Positions 15,670 through 21,938 of a stretch of 21,938 nt of DNA are shown here, piece after piece. Source of the stretch: Streptomyces katrae (GTDB taxonomy: Bacteria > Actinomycetota > Actinomycetes > Streptomycetales > Streptomycetaceae); the NCBI RefSeq assembly GCF_000966975.1, contig NZ_JZWV01000160.1:1-21938 (forward strand). The letters are read 5' to 3'. The stretch's first letter is position 1; every line of letters starts with the position of its first letter. The notes beneath the pieces are model-generated. The model was not told where the DNA came from. It worked only from the letters and a program-made list of their open reading frames with translations, and did not search any database. The position numbers were made by a program, and so were the translations under genes.

Positions 15670-16824
15670 TCAGGACTTGGCGGCTTTGAGCAGGCCCAGC
15701 AGGCGTGCCGGGTCCATCTCGTTCTCGCCCCGCAGGGCTTCGATGACGTCACGGACCCGCTGCGGGGAGGGGCTCGCGCCGAGGAAGTCACGGGTGGCGG
15801 GGGGTCCCCACTGGGCGAGGCCGGAGGTCGACATGGGCGCCCAGCCGGGCTCCAGGTCGCAGGAGAACAGGTCGCCGTCGGCGAAGTGCTCCAGCATGAA
15901 GCGGTCGGGGTCGCGCCAGTAGTCGAAGAGCTGGCTGCCCTGGATGTGCCGGCCGATGCCCCAGCTGCGCTGGTAGCCGCGCTCGGCCAGGTACTCGCCG
16001 CCTGCGGCGATCGAGTCGAGGTCGGTCACCTGGTAGGCGGAGTGGACGTAGCCGTTGCCGGGGCCCAGGTGCATGGCCAGCGTGTGGTGGTCGACGGCCC
16101 GGCCGCCCTGGTCACAGCGGATGAACGCCATCGTCGGGCCACGGCCGCGTTGGCCGTCCAGGAACAGGAAGTCGGAGACGATCATCCCGAGGGTGTCCAG
16201 GTACCAGTCGAGGGCGCGCCCGAACACCCGTGTCTCCAGGACCACATGCCCCAGGCGCTGGATGCGGGAGGGTTCACGCGGCGGGCGCTGGGCGACGTTC
16301 GTGCGACGGTGACCGGTGCCGAAGTTGAGCAGGAGCGGCTGCTGCTCGGGCAGCGCCGGCAGTTCCTCCGTGCAGTGCACGACCCGGACCGGGAAGCCGG
16401 AGGGGTCGAGCAGGTCGACCGCCTTGCCGCCGCCGGGCACGTCCGCGTCGCGTACGGACGCGCCCGTGGCGCGGGCCAGCCGGTCCAGGTCGGCCCGCTC
16501 GGCGGCGCGGAACGCCGGGCCGATGAAACGGGAGGTCCGGCCGCGCCGGATCACCATGCACGGCGAGCCGGCGAAGGTGCCCCGCAGCCACAGCTCGCTC
16601 CCGCTCCGGGCGGCGATCCCGAAGCCGAAGTCCCGGGCGAAGACCTCGGCCCGGTCCAGGTCGGGCTTCTCGAACTCCAGCCAGGCCAGGTCGGCCACCT
16701 TGATCACGGGGTTGCGGGACCGGCCGGGATGTTCGCCGCGCAGGGCGCCCTGCGCGCTGTGGAGGTCCTGATGGGCCGTCCTGACGTCCGGGACGCCGAC
16801 TGCGTCGGCGCGGGTTTCGGACAT
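15670..16824 (-). CDS. VOC-fold extradiol ring-cleavage dioxygenase
   Basis: A 384-residue two-domain extradiol dioxygenase, similar in layout to 2,3-dihydroxybiphenyl 1,2-dioxygenase (BphC). The Fe(II) ligands fit the BphC pattern: His193 (RLGHVVLE), His261 (GYVHSAYQV) and Glu312 (FMLEHFAD), with the acid/base His247 in VDHHTLAMHL. It would open a catechol next to its hydroxyls. The C-terminal tail beyond about residue 320 is longer than in BphC. ATG 16824 is chosen for GGAGG just upstream; the longer open frame has no such signal. It is first gene of the operon, divergent from the TetR gene. The catechol substrate is unknown. Confidence 0.86.
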   Translation of the reverse strand: MSETRADAVGVPDVRTAHQDLHSAQGALRGEHPGRSRNPVIKVADLAWLEFEKPDLDRAEVFARDFGFGIAARSGSELWLRGTFAGSPCMVIRRGRTSRFIGPAFRAAERADLDRLARATGASVRDADVPGGGKAVDLLDPSGFPVRVVHCTEELPALPEQQPLLLNFGTGHRRTNVAQRPPREPSRIQRLGHVVLETRVFGRALDWYLDTLGMIVSDFLFLDGQRGRGPTMAFIRCDQGGRAVDHHTLAMHLGPGNGYVHSAYQVTDLDSIAAGGEYLAERGYQRSWGIGRHIQGSQLFDYWRDPDRFMLEHFADGDLFSCDLEPGWAPMSTSGLAQWGPPATRDFLGASPSPQRVRDVIEALRGENEMDPARLLGLLKAAKS

Positions 16825-16837
16825 GGTGTCCTCCAAG

Positions 16838-16848
16838 CGACATTGTCG
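16838..16848. promoter_or_regulatory. Small palindrome in the leader of the catabolic operon
   Basis: CGACATTGTCG, an 11-base palindrome (5-base arms, central T), lies between the predicted transcription start and the dioxygenase start. It may be a further operator half or a chance hairpin. Confidence 0.3.
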
Positions 16849-16858
16849 TACTGAGGAA

Positions 16859-16887
16859 ATCATCAAGTGTGAGAGTTCCATCGTCAA
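16859..16887 (-). promoter_or_regulatory. Predicted promoter of the aromatic catabolic operon
   Basis: Reading the minus strand, TTGACG (plus-strand CGTCAA, 16882-16887) is followed after exactly 17 bases by GATGAT (16859-16864), a reasonable housekeeping-sigma promoter. The predicted start is near 16852, giving a leader of about 28 bases. Confidence 0.5.
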
Positions 16888-16905
16888 GGTGCTCGCGGCA
16901 GTAAA

Positions 16906-16938
16906 TGATGAATTCATCAGGACTGCGATGATCATCGC
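16906..16938. promoter_or_regulatory. Two perfect 14-bp palindromes: likely TetR operators
   Basis: TGATGAATTCATCA (16906-16919) and GCGATGATCATCGC (16925-16938), centres 19 bp apart, both with GATGA/TCATC cores. They sit between the divergent tetR and dioxygenase genes, where a TetR dimer would block both promoters. The -10 of tetR follows directly. Confidence 0.7.
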
Positions 16939-16947
16939 CTCAACGGT

Positions 16948-16953
16948 TAGAAT
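16948..16953 (+). promoter_or_regulatory. -10 box of tetR; transcript probably leaderless
   Basis: TAGAAT ends 6 bases before the tetR ATG at 16960, which puts transcription start on or next to the A of the start codon. There is no ribosome-binding site (ATCGGGGC only). Its -35 region would overlap the second palindrome, fitting autoregulation. Confidence 0.6.
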
Positions 16954-16959
16954 CGGGGC

Positions 16960-17595
16960 ATGCCTACGTCAGCCCCGCCCAGCAACCGATTCGAGCGGCG
17001 TCGCGCCGAAACCCGCGGAGCTCTCGTCCGCGCGGCCCGCCGGATACTCGCCGAGACCGGGGACACCAGCGCCAGCATCCAGGTGATCGCCGAGCGCGCC
17101 GACGTCGGCTTCGGCTCCTTCTACAACCACTTCGATTCGAAGACGGAGCTGTTCGAGGCCGCGGTGCAGGACGCGCTGGAGGAGTTCGGCCAGACCTTCG
17201 ACGAGGGCCTGGCCGGCATCGACGACCCGGCGGAGCTCGTCGCGACCGGCTTCCGGCTCAGCGCCCGCATGGCCGAGTCGCACCCGGAGCTGATGCAGGT
17301 GCTGCGCCGCCGGGGTCTGGCCCACATCCACTCGCACAACGGCCTGGCCCGGCGGGCGCTGCGGGACGTCGAGGTGGGCATGGCCTCCGGCCGCTTCACC
17401 CCCGTCGACCCGACCGTGGCCCTGTCCGCGCTGGGTGGAACCCTGCTGTCCCTGGTGGAGCTGAGATTCGCCCGCCCCGACGTGGACGGCGACGAGGCCG
17501 CGGTGAACCTCGCCGAGATGGTCCTGCGCATGCTGGGCGTCCCGCCGGACGACGCCCACGAGGTCGCTCGGCGCCCCCTCCCCGACCTCGCCTGA
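16960..17595 (+). CDS. TetR-family transcriptional regulator
   Basis: A 211-residue repressor of standard size. The N-terminal helix-turn-helix reads ARRILAETGDTSASIQVIAE followed by ADVGFGSFYNHFDSKTELFE, the classic TetR recognition segment. The C-terminal ligand-binding part (about residues 75-195) is helical and includes HPELMQVLRRRGLAHIHSHN. It is divergent from the ring-cleavage operon, and both probable operators lie in the shared gap, so it very likely represses that operon until an aromatic compound or intermediate binds. Convergent with the PucR-type gene at its 3' end. Confidence 0.92.
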   Translation: MPTSAPPSNRFERRRAETRGALVRAARRILAETGDTSASIQVIAERADVGFGSFYNHFDSKTELFEAAVQDALEEFGQTFDEGLAGIDDPAELVATGFRLSARMAESHPELMQVLRRRGLAHIHSHNGLARRALRDVEVGMASGRFTPVDPTVALSALGGTLLSLVELRFARPDVDGDEAAVNLAEMVLRMLGVPPDDAHEVARRPLPDLA

Positions 17596-17600
17596 CCGAC

Positions 17601-17616
17601 CACCACCGTGGTGGTG
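17601..17616. terminator. Possible weak terminator between convergent tetR and pucR-type genes
   Basis: CACCAC and GTGGTG arms around CGTG, within the 61-base gap. The stem is only 6 bp, so confidence is low. Confidence 0.35.
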
Positions 17617-17656
17617 CTACGCCTCCGGGGTGAGCCGCGGACGGTCGAAGGACGCG

Positions 17657-18796
17657 TCAGCTGACCCGTGGGCCCACCGCCAGCGTCAGCTCTAGGACCC
17701 GGTGCGGCGACGCGAGGTCCGGAAAGAGCTCCCGCAGCTGCGACATCCGGTACCGGACGGTCTGGGGGTGGACGAACAACGCCGCCGCCACCTCGTCCCG
17801 TCTGCCCTGGTGGAGCAGCCACGCCCGCAACGTCTCCTCCAGCCGCCGCGCGGTCGCCGCGGGCAAGGTCCGCAACGGTGCGAGGGCTCGGGCACGCAGG
17901 TCCGCGAACGCGTCCGGGTCGGCGCTCAGCACCAGCTCGGGCAGGTGGTCCTCCGTGTCGCGGATATCGAAGGGGAGGGAGCGCGCGCGTACGGCTCGTG
18001 CGTACGAGGCGGACGCACGGGTCCATGGCCGGGCCGGACCGACCACGGCGGCGCGGTCGGTCAGCTGCCGCAGGAGATGCGACCGGTCGGCGTCGGGCAC
18101 GAGCAGCACACCGGTGGCGTCCGGCAGATCGTCGAGGACGAGGGTGCCCGGGTCGAGCGCGCGGTAGGCGGGCCGGGCCTGGGCGGCGGGCAGCAGGACC
18201 GCGGTCAGGGAAGCCGGGGGCTGCCACCCGGCCCGTTGGGCAGAGGCCAGCAGCACGTCCGGGTTCGCGCCCGCGAGGAGGTCGCGGGCCAGGTGTTCCA
18301 GGTGGCGCTCGTGCTCCCGCCCCCGGGCCGCCAGTTCGTCGGCGTGGCCCGCGGCGCTCGCGGCGGAGAGCTCGTCGATGTAGGCGAAGGTCAGCTCGGC
18401 GAACCTGGCGACCTCGGCGGCGGGCAGACCCGCGGGGACGGCACCCGCCGCCAGGCAACGCCAGGCCACGCGGGCGCCGACCCGGTAGGCGCTGAGCAGG
18501 GCGTCCATCGAACGGCCGTCGCGCACCTCGCCGCGGCCCAGCTCGTAGGCCGCCTCACCGGCGTCGCCGCCTGTGGCGTTCCCGCTCGCGAGGTCCAGGT
18601 AGTGCCCCAGGGCGGTGCGGACGGCTCGCCGGATGGTGACGCCCATGCGGCCCGAAAGGGCGTTGGCGTAGGGAGGGACCTCGTCGATGATCGCCTGGAC
18701 GACCTCGTCGGCGGTGGTCCTCAGCGCGGCCCGAAGTGCGGCGACCGTCTTCTCATCCAGTGCCAGTTCGGTGACCCTCCGGATGGGGTTGCTCAT
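17657..18796 (-). CDS. PucR/CdaR-type helix-turn-helix regulator
   Basis: A 379-residue regulator. The N-terminal half (about 1-165) is an all-helical sensor-like region (MDALLSAYRVGARVAWRCLA), and the C-terminal end carries the PucR-type helix-turn-helix: LEETLRAWLLHQGRRDEVAA followed by ALFVHPQTVRYRMSQLRELF (about 327-366). Such proteins activate or repress neighbouring catabolic or lipid genes. It is divergent from the reductase-desaturase pair, with an 86-base gap carrying a direct repeat, so those genes are the likely targets. AGGGAA precedes ATG 18796. Confidence 0.87.
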   Translation of the reverse strand: MSNPIRRVTELALDEKTVAALRAALRTTADEVVQAIIDEVPPYANALSGRMGVTIRRAVRTALGHYLDLASGNATGGDAGEAAYELGRGEVRDGRSMDALLSAYRVGARVAWRCLAAGAVPAGLPAAEVARFAELTFAYIDELSAASAAGHADELAARGREHERHLEHLARDLLAGANPDVLLASAQRAGWQPPASLTAVLLPAAQARPAYRALDPGTLVLDDLPDATGVLLVPDADRSHLLRQLTDRAAVVGPARPWTRASASYARAVRARSLPFDIRDTEDHLPELVLSADPDAFADLRARALAPLRTLPAATARRLEETLRAWLLHQGRRDEVAAALFVHPQTVRYRMSQLRELFPDLASPHRVLELTLAVGPRVS

Positions 18797-18830
18797 GTTT
18801 CATTCCCTGCGAACAATTGAGCCGAGCAGA

Positions 18831-18859
18831 TTTACGCCCTTCGGTCAGGACTTTACGCC
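18831..18859. promoter_or_regulatory. Direct repeat TTTACGCC, 21 bp apart: candidate operator
   Basis: TTTACGCC at 18831-18838 and 18852-18859. The start-to-start distance of 21 bp is two helical turns, so both copies face the same side. The gap is the only one shared by the PucR-type gene and the reductase-desaturase genes. Binding is inferred. Confidence 0.5.
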
Positions 18860-18882
18860 TTTGCGCACAGCAAGCTGGGGTC

Positions 18883-19938
18883 ATGACGAGTGCAGCCCTC
18901 CGCAGTGGGGCGTGGAAACTGCTGGAGATGGTCACGACGCCGCTGCTGCCGTCGGACTACCTCGACCTGGTCAGCCCGCTGCGTTCGGGCGCTGACCTGC
19001 GGGGGCGCATCGAGGCCGTGCGCCCCGAGACGGGTGACGCCGCGACCATCGTGATCAGGCCGGGACGGGGCTGGCGCGGTCACACGGCCGGTCAGTACCT
19101 GCGGGTCGGGGTCGACGTCGACGGGAGGCGCCTGTGGCGCGCCTACTCCATCACCTCGCCGACCAACCGCCGGGACGGCCGGGTCACGATCACCGTGAAG
19201 GCGGTCCCGGGCGGCAAGGTCAGCAACCACCTGGTCCGCAGGACGAAACCGGGCACGCTGGTCCAGCTCGACCAGGCGACCGGTGACTTCGTCCTGCCGG
19301 AGGCCAAGCCCGCCAAGGTGCTCTACCTGACGGCCGGCAGCGGCATCACACCCGTGATGGGCATGCTGCGTGACACCGAGTTCGACGACGCCGTCATGGT
19401 CCACTGCGCTCCACAGCCGCAGGACGTGATCTTCCGCGACGAACTGCACGGCCTGGTGGCGGACGAGAAGCTGCGGCTCATCGAGGTGCACACCGACACG
19501 GACGGCAGGCTCGACCTCTCCCGCCTCGACGAACTGGTGCCCGACTGGACCGAGCGCGAGACCTGGGCCTGCGGGCCCGCGGGCCTGCTCGACGCCGCCG
19601 AAGACCTCTGGCGCGAACACGGCGTCCAAGAGCGTCTGCACACCGAACGCTTCCGCCCCGGCACCGTCGTCGCCGGTGACGGCGGCGAGGTCACCTTCGG
19701 CGCCACCGGCAGGACCGCCGACGCGGACGGCGCCACGCCCCTGCTGGACGTCGGCGAGGAGGCCGGCGTGCTCATGCCGTCGGGGTGCCGCATGGGCATC
19801 TGCTTCGGCTGCGTCACTCCGCTCACGGCGGGCGCCGTCCGCGACCTGCGCACCGGCGAGATCACCGAGGCCGAGCCGGGCGTCCTCATCCAGACCTGCG
19901 TGTCCGCCGCGGCGGGCGCGTGCACCATCGAACGGTAG
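18883..19938 (+). CDS. Ferredoxin reductase-type oxidoreductase with C-terminal 2Fe-2S domain
   Basis: A 351-residue electron-transfer protein. Domains in order: an FAD-binding barrel (RAYSI, 86-90), an NAD(P)H-binding part (LYLTAGSGITPVMGMLRD, 147-164; CGPAG, 230-234), and a plant-type ferredoxin domain with Cys302, Cys307, Cys310 and Cys339 (CRMGICFGC, then TCV). It would pass electrons from NAD(P)H through FAD and the cluster to the desaturase encoded 7 bases downstream. The layout is like mycobacterial Rv3230c, partner of DesA3. ATG 18883 is chosen over an in-frame upstream start because a GGGG-type signal lies before it and the upstream residues do not match the family. Confidence 0.92.
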   Translation: MTSAALRSGAWKLLEMVTTPLLPSDYLDLVSPLRSGADLRGRIEAVRPETGDAATIVIRPGRGWRGHTAGQYLRVGVDVDGRRLWRAYSITSPTNRRDGRVTITVKAVPGGKVSNHLVRRTKPGTLVQLDQATGDFVLPEAKPAKVLYLTAGSGITPVMGMLRDTEFDDAVMVHCAPQPQDVIFRDELHGLVADEKLRLIEVHTDTDGRLDLSRLDELVPDWTERETWACGPAGLLDAAEDLWREHGVQERLHTERFRPGTVVAGDGGEVTFGATGRTADADGATPLLDVGEEAGVLMPSGCRMGICFGCVTPLTAGAVRDLRTGEITEAEPGVLIQTCVSAAAGACTIER

Positions 19939-19945
19939 GAGCACC

Positions 19946-21064
19946 TTGACCGCCATCGACCCCACCGCCCACCTGACCGCAGAGCAGATCGAGGAGCTCG
20001 GCCGCGAGCTGGACGCGATCCGCGATGAGGTGATCGCCGGCCGGGGGGAGAAGGACGCCGCCTACATCCGCAAGGTCATCTCGGCACAGCGCAAGCTGGA
20101 GCTGGTCAGCCGGGGTGTGCTGCTGTTCTCCTTCTTCCCGCCCGCGTGGCTGATCGGCACCGCCGGGCTGTCCGTGGCGAAGATCATGGACAACATGGAG
20201 ATCGGCCACAACATCCTGCACGGCCAGTGGGACTGGATGCGGGATCCGAAGATCCACTCCACCACCTGGGAGTGGGATCACGTCTCGCCCGCCGACCAGT
20301 GGAAGCACTCGCACAACGAGCTGCACCACACCTACACCAATGTGCTCGGCAAGGACAACGACCTCGGCTACGGCATCATGCGCGTCGACGAGGACCAGAA
20401 GTGGCACCCGTTCCACCTCGGCCAGCCGCTGTGGAACTTCATCAACGCCTGCTTCTTCGAGTACGGCATCGCAGCGTACGACCTGGAGCTCGGCAAGAAC
20501 CTGCGGGGACGCCGCCGCAAGGACCCGGAGTTCCGCACGCGGGCCAGGGCCGTGGGCCGCAAGATCCGCAAGCAGGTGCTCAAGGACTACGTGATCCACC
20601 CGCTGCTGTCGGGCCCGTCGTTCCTCACCACCCTCGCCGCCACGTTCACCGCGAACCTGGTCCGCAACATCTGGACCCACTCGGTGATCATGTGCGGGCA
20701 CTTCCCCGAGGGCGTGCAGGTCTTCGAACGCCGGTCGATCAAGGACGAGACCCGCGGGCAGTGGTACCTGCGCCAGATGATGGGCTCGGCGAACATCAGC
20801 GGCAGCAGGGCCATGCACTTCATGACCGGCAACCTGTCGCACCAGATCGAGCACCACCTGTTCCCGGACCTGCCGAGCAACCGGTACGCCGAGGTCGCGG
20901 TGAAGGTCCGCGCGCTGTTCGAGAAGTACGAGCTGGAGTACGTCACAGGGCCGCTGCCCAAGCAGGTGTTCTCCGCGTGGCGCAAGGTCTTCCGGCTCTC
21001 GCTGCCGAACAGGAAGCCCACGGTCGAAGCGCCGGAGCGCGAACCGGAGCTCGTCGCTGCCTGA
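19946..21064 (+). CDS. Membrane acyl-CoA/fatty acid desaturase (DesA3-like)
   Basis: A 372-residue di-iron enzyme that would insert a double bond into a fatty acyl chain. All three histidine boxes are present: HNILH (His88-His92), HSHNELHH (121-128) and HQIEHH (299-304). Hydrophobic stretches are visible at about 57-80 and 216-250. Start TTG 19946 is chosen because AGGAG stands 4 bases before it and no upstream ATG is available; an alternative is a later in-frame ATG, which would cut close to the first box. The gene is coupled to the upstream reductase, its electron donor. The chain length or regiospecificity cannot be read. Confidence 0.92.
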   Translation: MTAIDPTAHLTAEQIEELGRELDAIRDEVIAGRGEKDAAYIRKVISAQRKLELVSRGVLLFSFFPPAWLIGTAGLSVAKIMDNMEIGHNILHGQWDWMRDPKIHSTTWEWDHVSPADQWKHSHNELHHTYTNVLGKDNDLGYGIMRVDEDQKWHPFHLGQPLWNFINACFFEYGIAAYDLELGKNLRGRRRKDPEFRTRARAVGRKIRKQVLKDYVIHPLLSGPSFLTTLAATFTANLVRNIWTHSVIMCGHFPEGVQVFERRSIKDETRGQWYLRQMMGSANISGSRAMHFMTGNLSHQIEHHLFPDLPSNRYAEVAVKVRALFEKYELEYVTGPLPKQVFSAWRKVFRLSLPNRKPTVEAPEREPELVAA

Positions 21065-21117
21065 TCCCCGTTCCCGGCAGGGTAGCGTGATCATCCACCG
21101 TGTGGAGTGAGGCTGAG

Positions 21118-21495
21118 ATGAGCGAACCGACCAAGCCCGAGATCGAACTCCCCGGGGGCGACGCTCCCCAGGAGCTGACGATCCGGGACATCGTCGTCGG
21201 AGACGGGGCGGAGGCGAAGCCGGGCAGGGTGGTCCGGGTCCACTACGTCGGGGTCACCTTCGAGTCCGGAAGGGAATTCGACGCCTCCTGGGACCGCGGC
21301 GAGCCCTTCAAGTTCGCCGTGGGCGGCGGCAGGGTCATCAAGGGCTGGGACCGCGGAATCCGGGGGATGAAGGTCGGCGGCCGGCGCGAGATCATCGTTC
21401 CCCCGCGCCTCGGCTACGGCAAGCAGTCCCCCTCCCCGCTGATCCCGGCGGGTTCCACGCTGGTCTTCGTGGTGGACCTGCTCTCAGTGGTCTGA
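21118..21495 (+). CDS. FKBP-type peptidyl-prolyl cis-trans isomerase
   Basis: A 125-residue single FKBP domain after a short acidic N-terminus. Motifs: VVRVHYVGVTFESGREFDAS, FKFAVGGGRVIKGWDRGIRG, MKVGGRREIIVPPRLGYGKQ and STLVFVVDLLSV, matching the standard fold and FK506-pocket residues (Tyr, Phe, Asp, Val-Ile, Trp, Tyr). It has no signal peptide, so is cytosolic. The start is ATG 21118, with GGAG about 14 bases upstream. It has its own promoter-like TAGCGT at about 21083-21088 in the 53-base gap after the desaturase, which suggests a separate transcript. Confidence 0.94.
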   Translation: MSEPTKPEIELPGGDAPQELTIRDIVVGDGAEAKPGRVVRVHYVGVTFESGREFDASWDRGEPFKFAVGGGRVIKGWDRGIRGMKVGGRREIIVPPRLGYGKQSPSPLIPAGSTLVFVVDLLSVV

Positions 21496-21588
21496 GGAAG
21501 GACTGGTCCCGATGGGCGGTGCGGTGCGGTGTCAGTGGGCTGAAGTAGTGTTCCGGCCACCGCACACCTACTCGGAGGATCAAGAGAA

Positions 21589-21938
21589 TTGTCCGGCCTG
21601 ACCGCCTTTCCGCTGCCCTTTCAAGCCTCGCGTTCCGTGCCGTACGCCACTCCCCGGACGCTGCGGGAGCTGGAGATGATGCGGTGCAGCGCGCACATCC
21701 GGGAGAAGGCCGGGTGGTTCGAGAAGATACGGGACGCCGAGGTCGTCGCCCGGTGGACGCGGGAAGCCATCGAGCAGGGGCTCACCGAGGCTCAGGTGCG
21801 GTACGTCCTCGACGAGCTCGCGCACTACGCCGCCCTGCGGGACGGGCGGACCGGCATCGAGGTGTCCGGGGTCGACGGGGTGTGGCAGTCGGACGCGCTG
21901 GTCGACGAGGAGCTCGGAGCCCGGCTGCGCGAGGCGGT
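21589..21938 (+). CDS. DUF4246-like protein, N-terminal part (continues beyond window)
   Basis: The frame from TTG 21589 is open to the window end: 116 complete codons. The start region LTAFPLPFQASRSVPYATPR, then LRELEMMRCSAHIREKAGWFEKI, VRYVLDELAHYAALRDGRTGIEVSGVDGVW and the QSDALVDEEL segment agree with my recollection of the DUF4246 family of large actinobacterial and fungal proteins of unknown function. TTG is preferred because CGGAGGAT lies at 21573-21580. A -10-like TAGTGT is at 21546-21551. Confidence 0.72.
   Translation, partial: MSGLTAFPLPFQASRSVPYATPRTLRELEMMRCSAHIREKAGWFEKIRDAEVVARWTREAIEQGLTEAQVRYVLDELAHYAALRDGRTGIEVSGVDGVWQSDALVDEELGARLREA

Noticed and set aside
14509..16854. 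A 781-codon plus-strand open frame opposite the FAH-family and dioxygenase genes
   Set aside because: Spans two genes with conserved catalytic residues on the other strand; no motif of its own.

Overview
High-GC (about 70%) DNA whose third codon positions are almost all G or C. GTG and TTG starts, ATGA/GTGA stop-start overlaps and families typical of actinomycetes (DUF4246, DUF6126, the RsbW-type ATPase/STAS pair, the PucR/CdaR-type regulator) point to a Streptomyces or close relative. The window reads as chromosomal: there is no insertion sequence, phage gene, tRNA, rRNA or CRISPR array. Everything here comes from reading the sequence; no database was searched.

Layout. (1) 1-2219: C-terminal part of a winged-helix regulator followed by an acetaldehyde-type NAD aldehyde dehydrogenase. 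(2) 2425-3168: a beta-carbonic anhydrase with a Tat-like leader. (3) 3218-8474: the most interesting block. Three copies of one palindrome (TTGCAGA-N4-TGCAA) lie in front of a micro-operon of three tiny coupled genes, in front of a cysteine-free ArsR-family repressor, and between a second, paralogous ArsR gene and phnA/yjdM. The second ArsR gene heads a tightly coupled minus-strand operon: SulP anion transporter, FMN-barrel protein, RsbW-like ATPase, STAS protein. This looks like a local ArsR regulon joining anion transport to partner-switch-type regulators. (4) 8510-10764: a small CNRC protein, a small membrane protein, a possible ECF-sigma-like protein and a ParB-like gene broken by a 10-bp tandem duplication. 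(5) 11101-17595: an aromatic ring-cleavage operon (extradiol dioxygenase, FAH-family hydrolase, FAD monooxygenase, acetoacetyl-CoA synthetase) divergent from a TetR regulator, with two perfect 14-bp palindromes between them. (6) 17657-21064: a PucR/CdaR-type regulator divergent from an oxidoreductase plus acyl desaturase pair, with a 21-bp-spaced direct repeat in the intergenic gap. (7) 21118 to the end: an FKBP-type prolyl isomerase and the start of a DUF4246 protein.

How the genes work together. In region 5 the monooxygenase could make a catechol, the dioxygenase open it by meta cleavage, the FAH-type enzyme split or isomerise the product, and the ligase capture acetoacetate as acetoacetyl-CoA; TetR would gate the operon. 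In region 6 the reductase, which carries its own 2Fe-2S domain, would feed electrons to the di-iron desaturase. In region 3, SulP might import bicarbonate or sulfate, with the ArsR pair controlling the transporter, phnA and the micro-operon; the ligand sensed is unknown.
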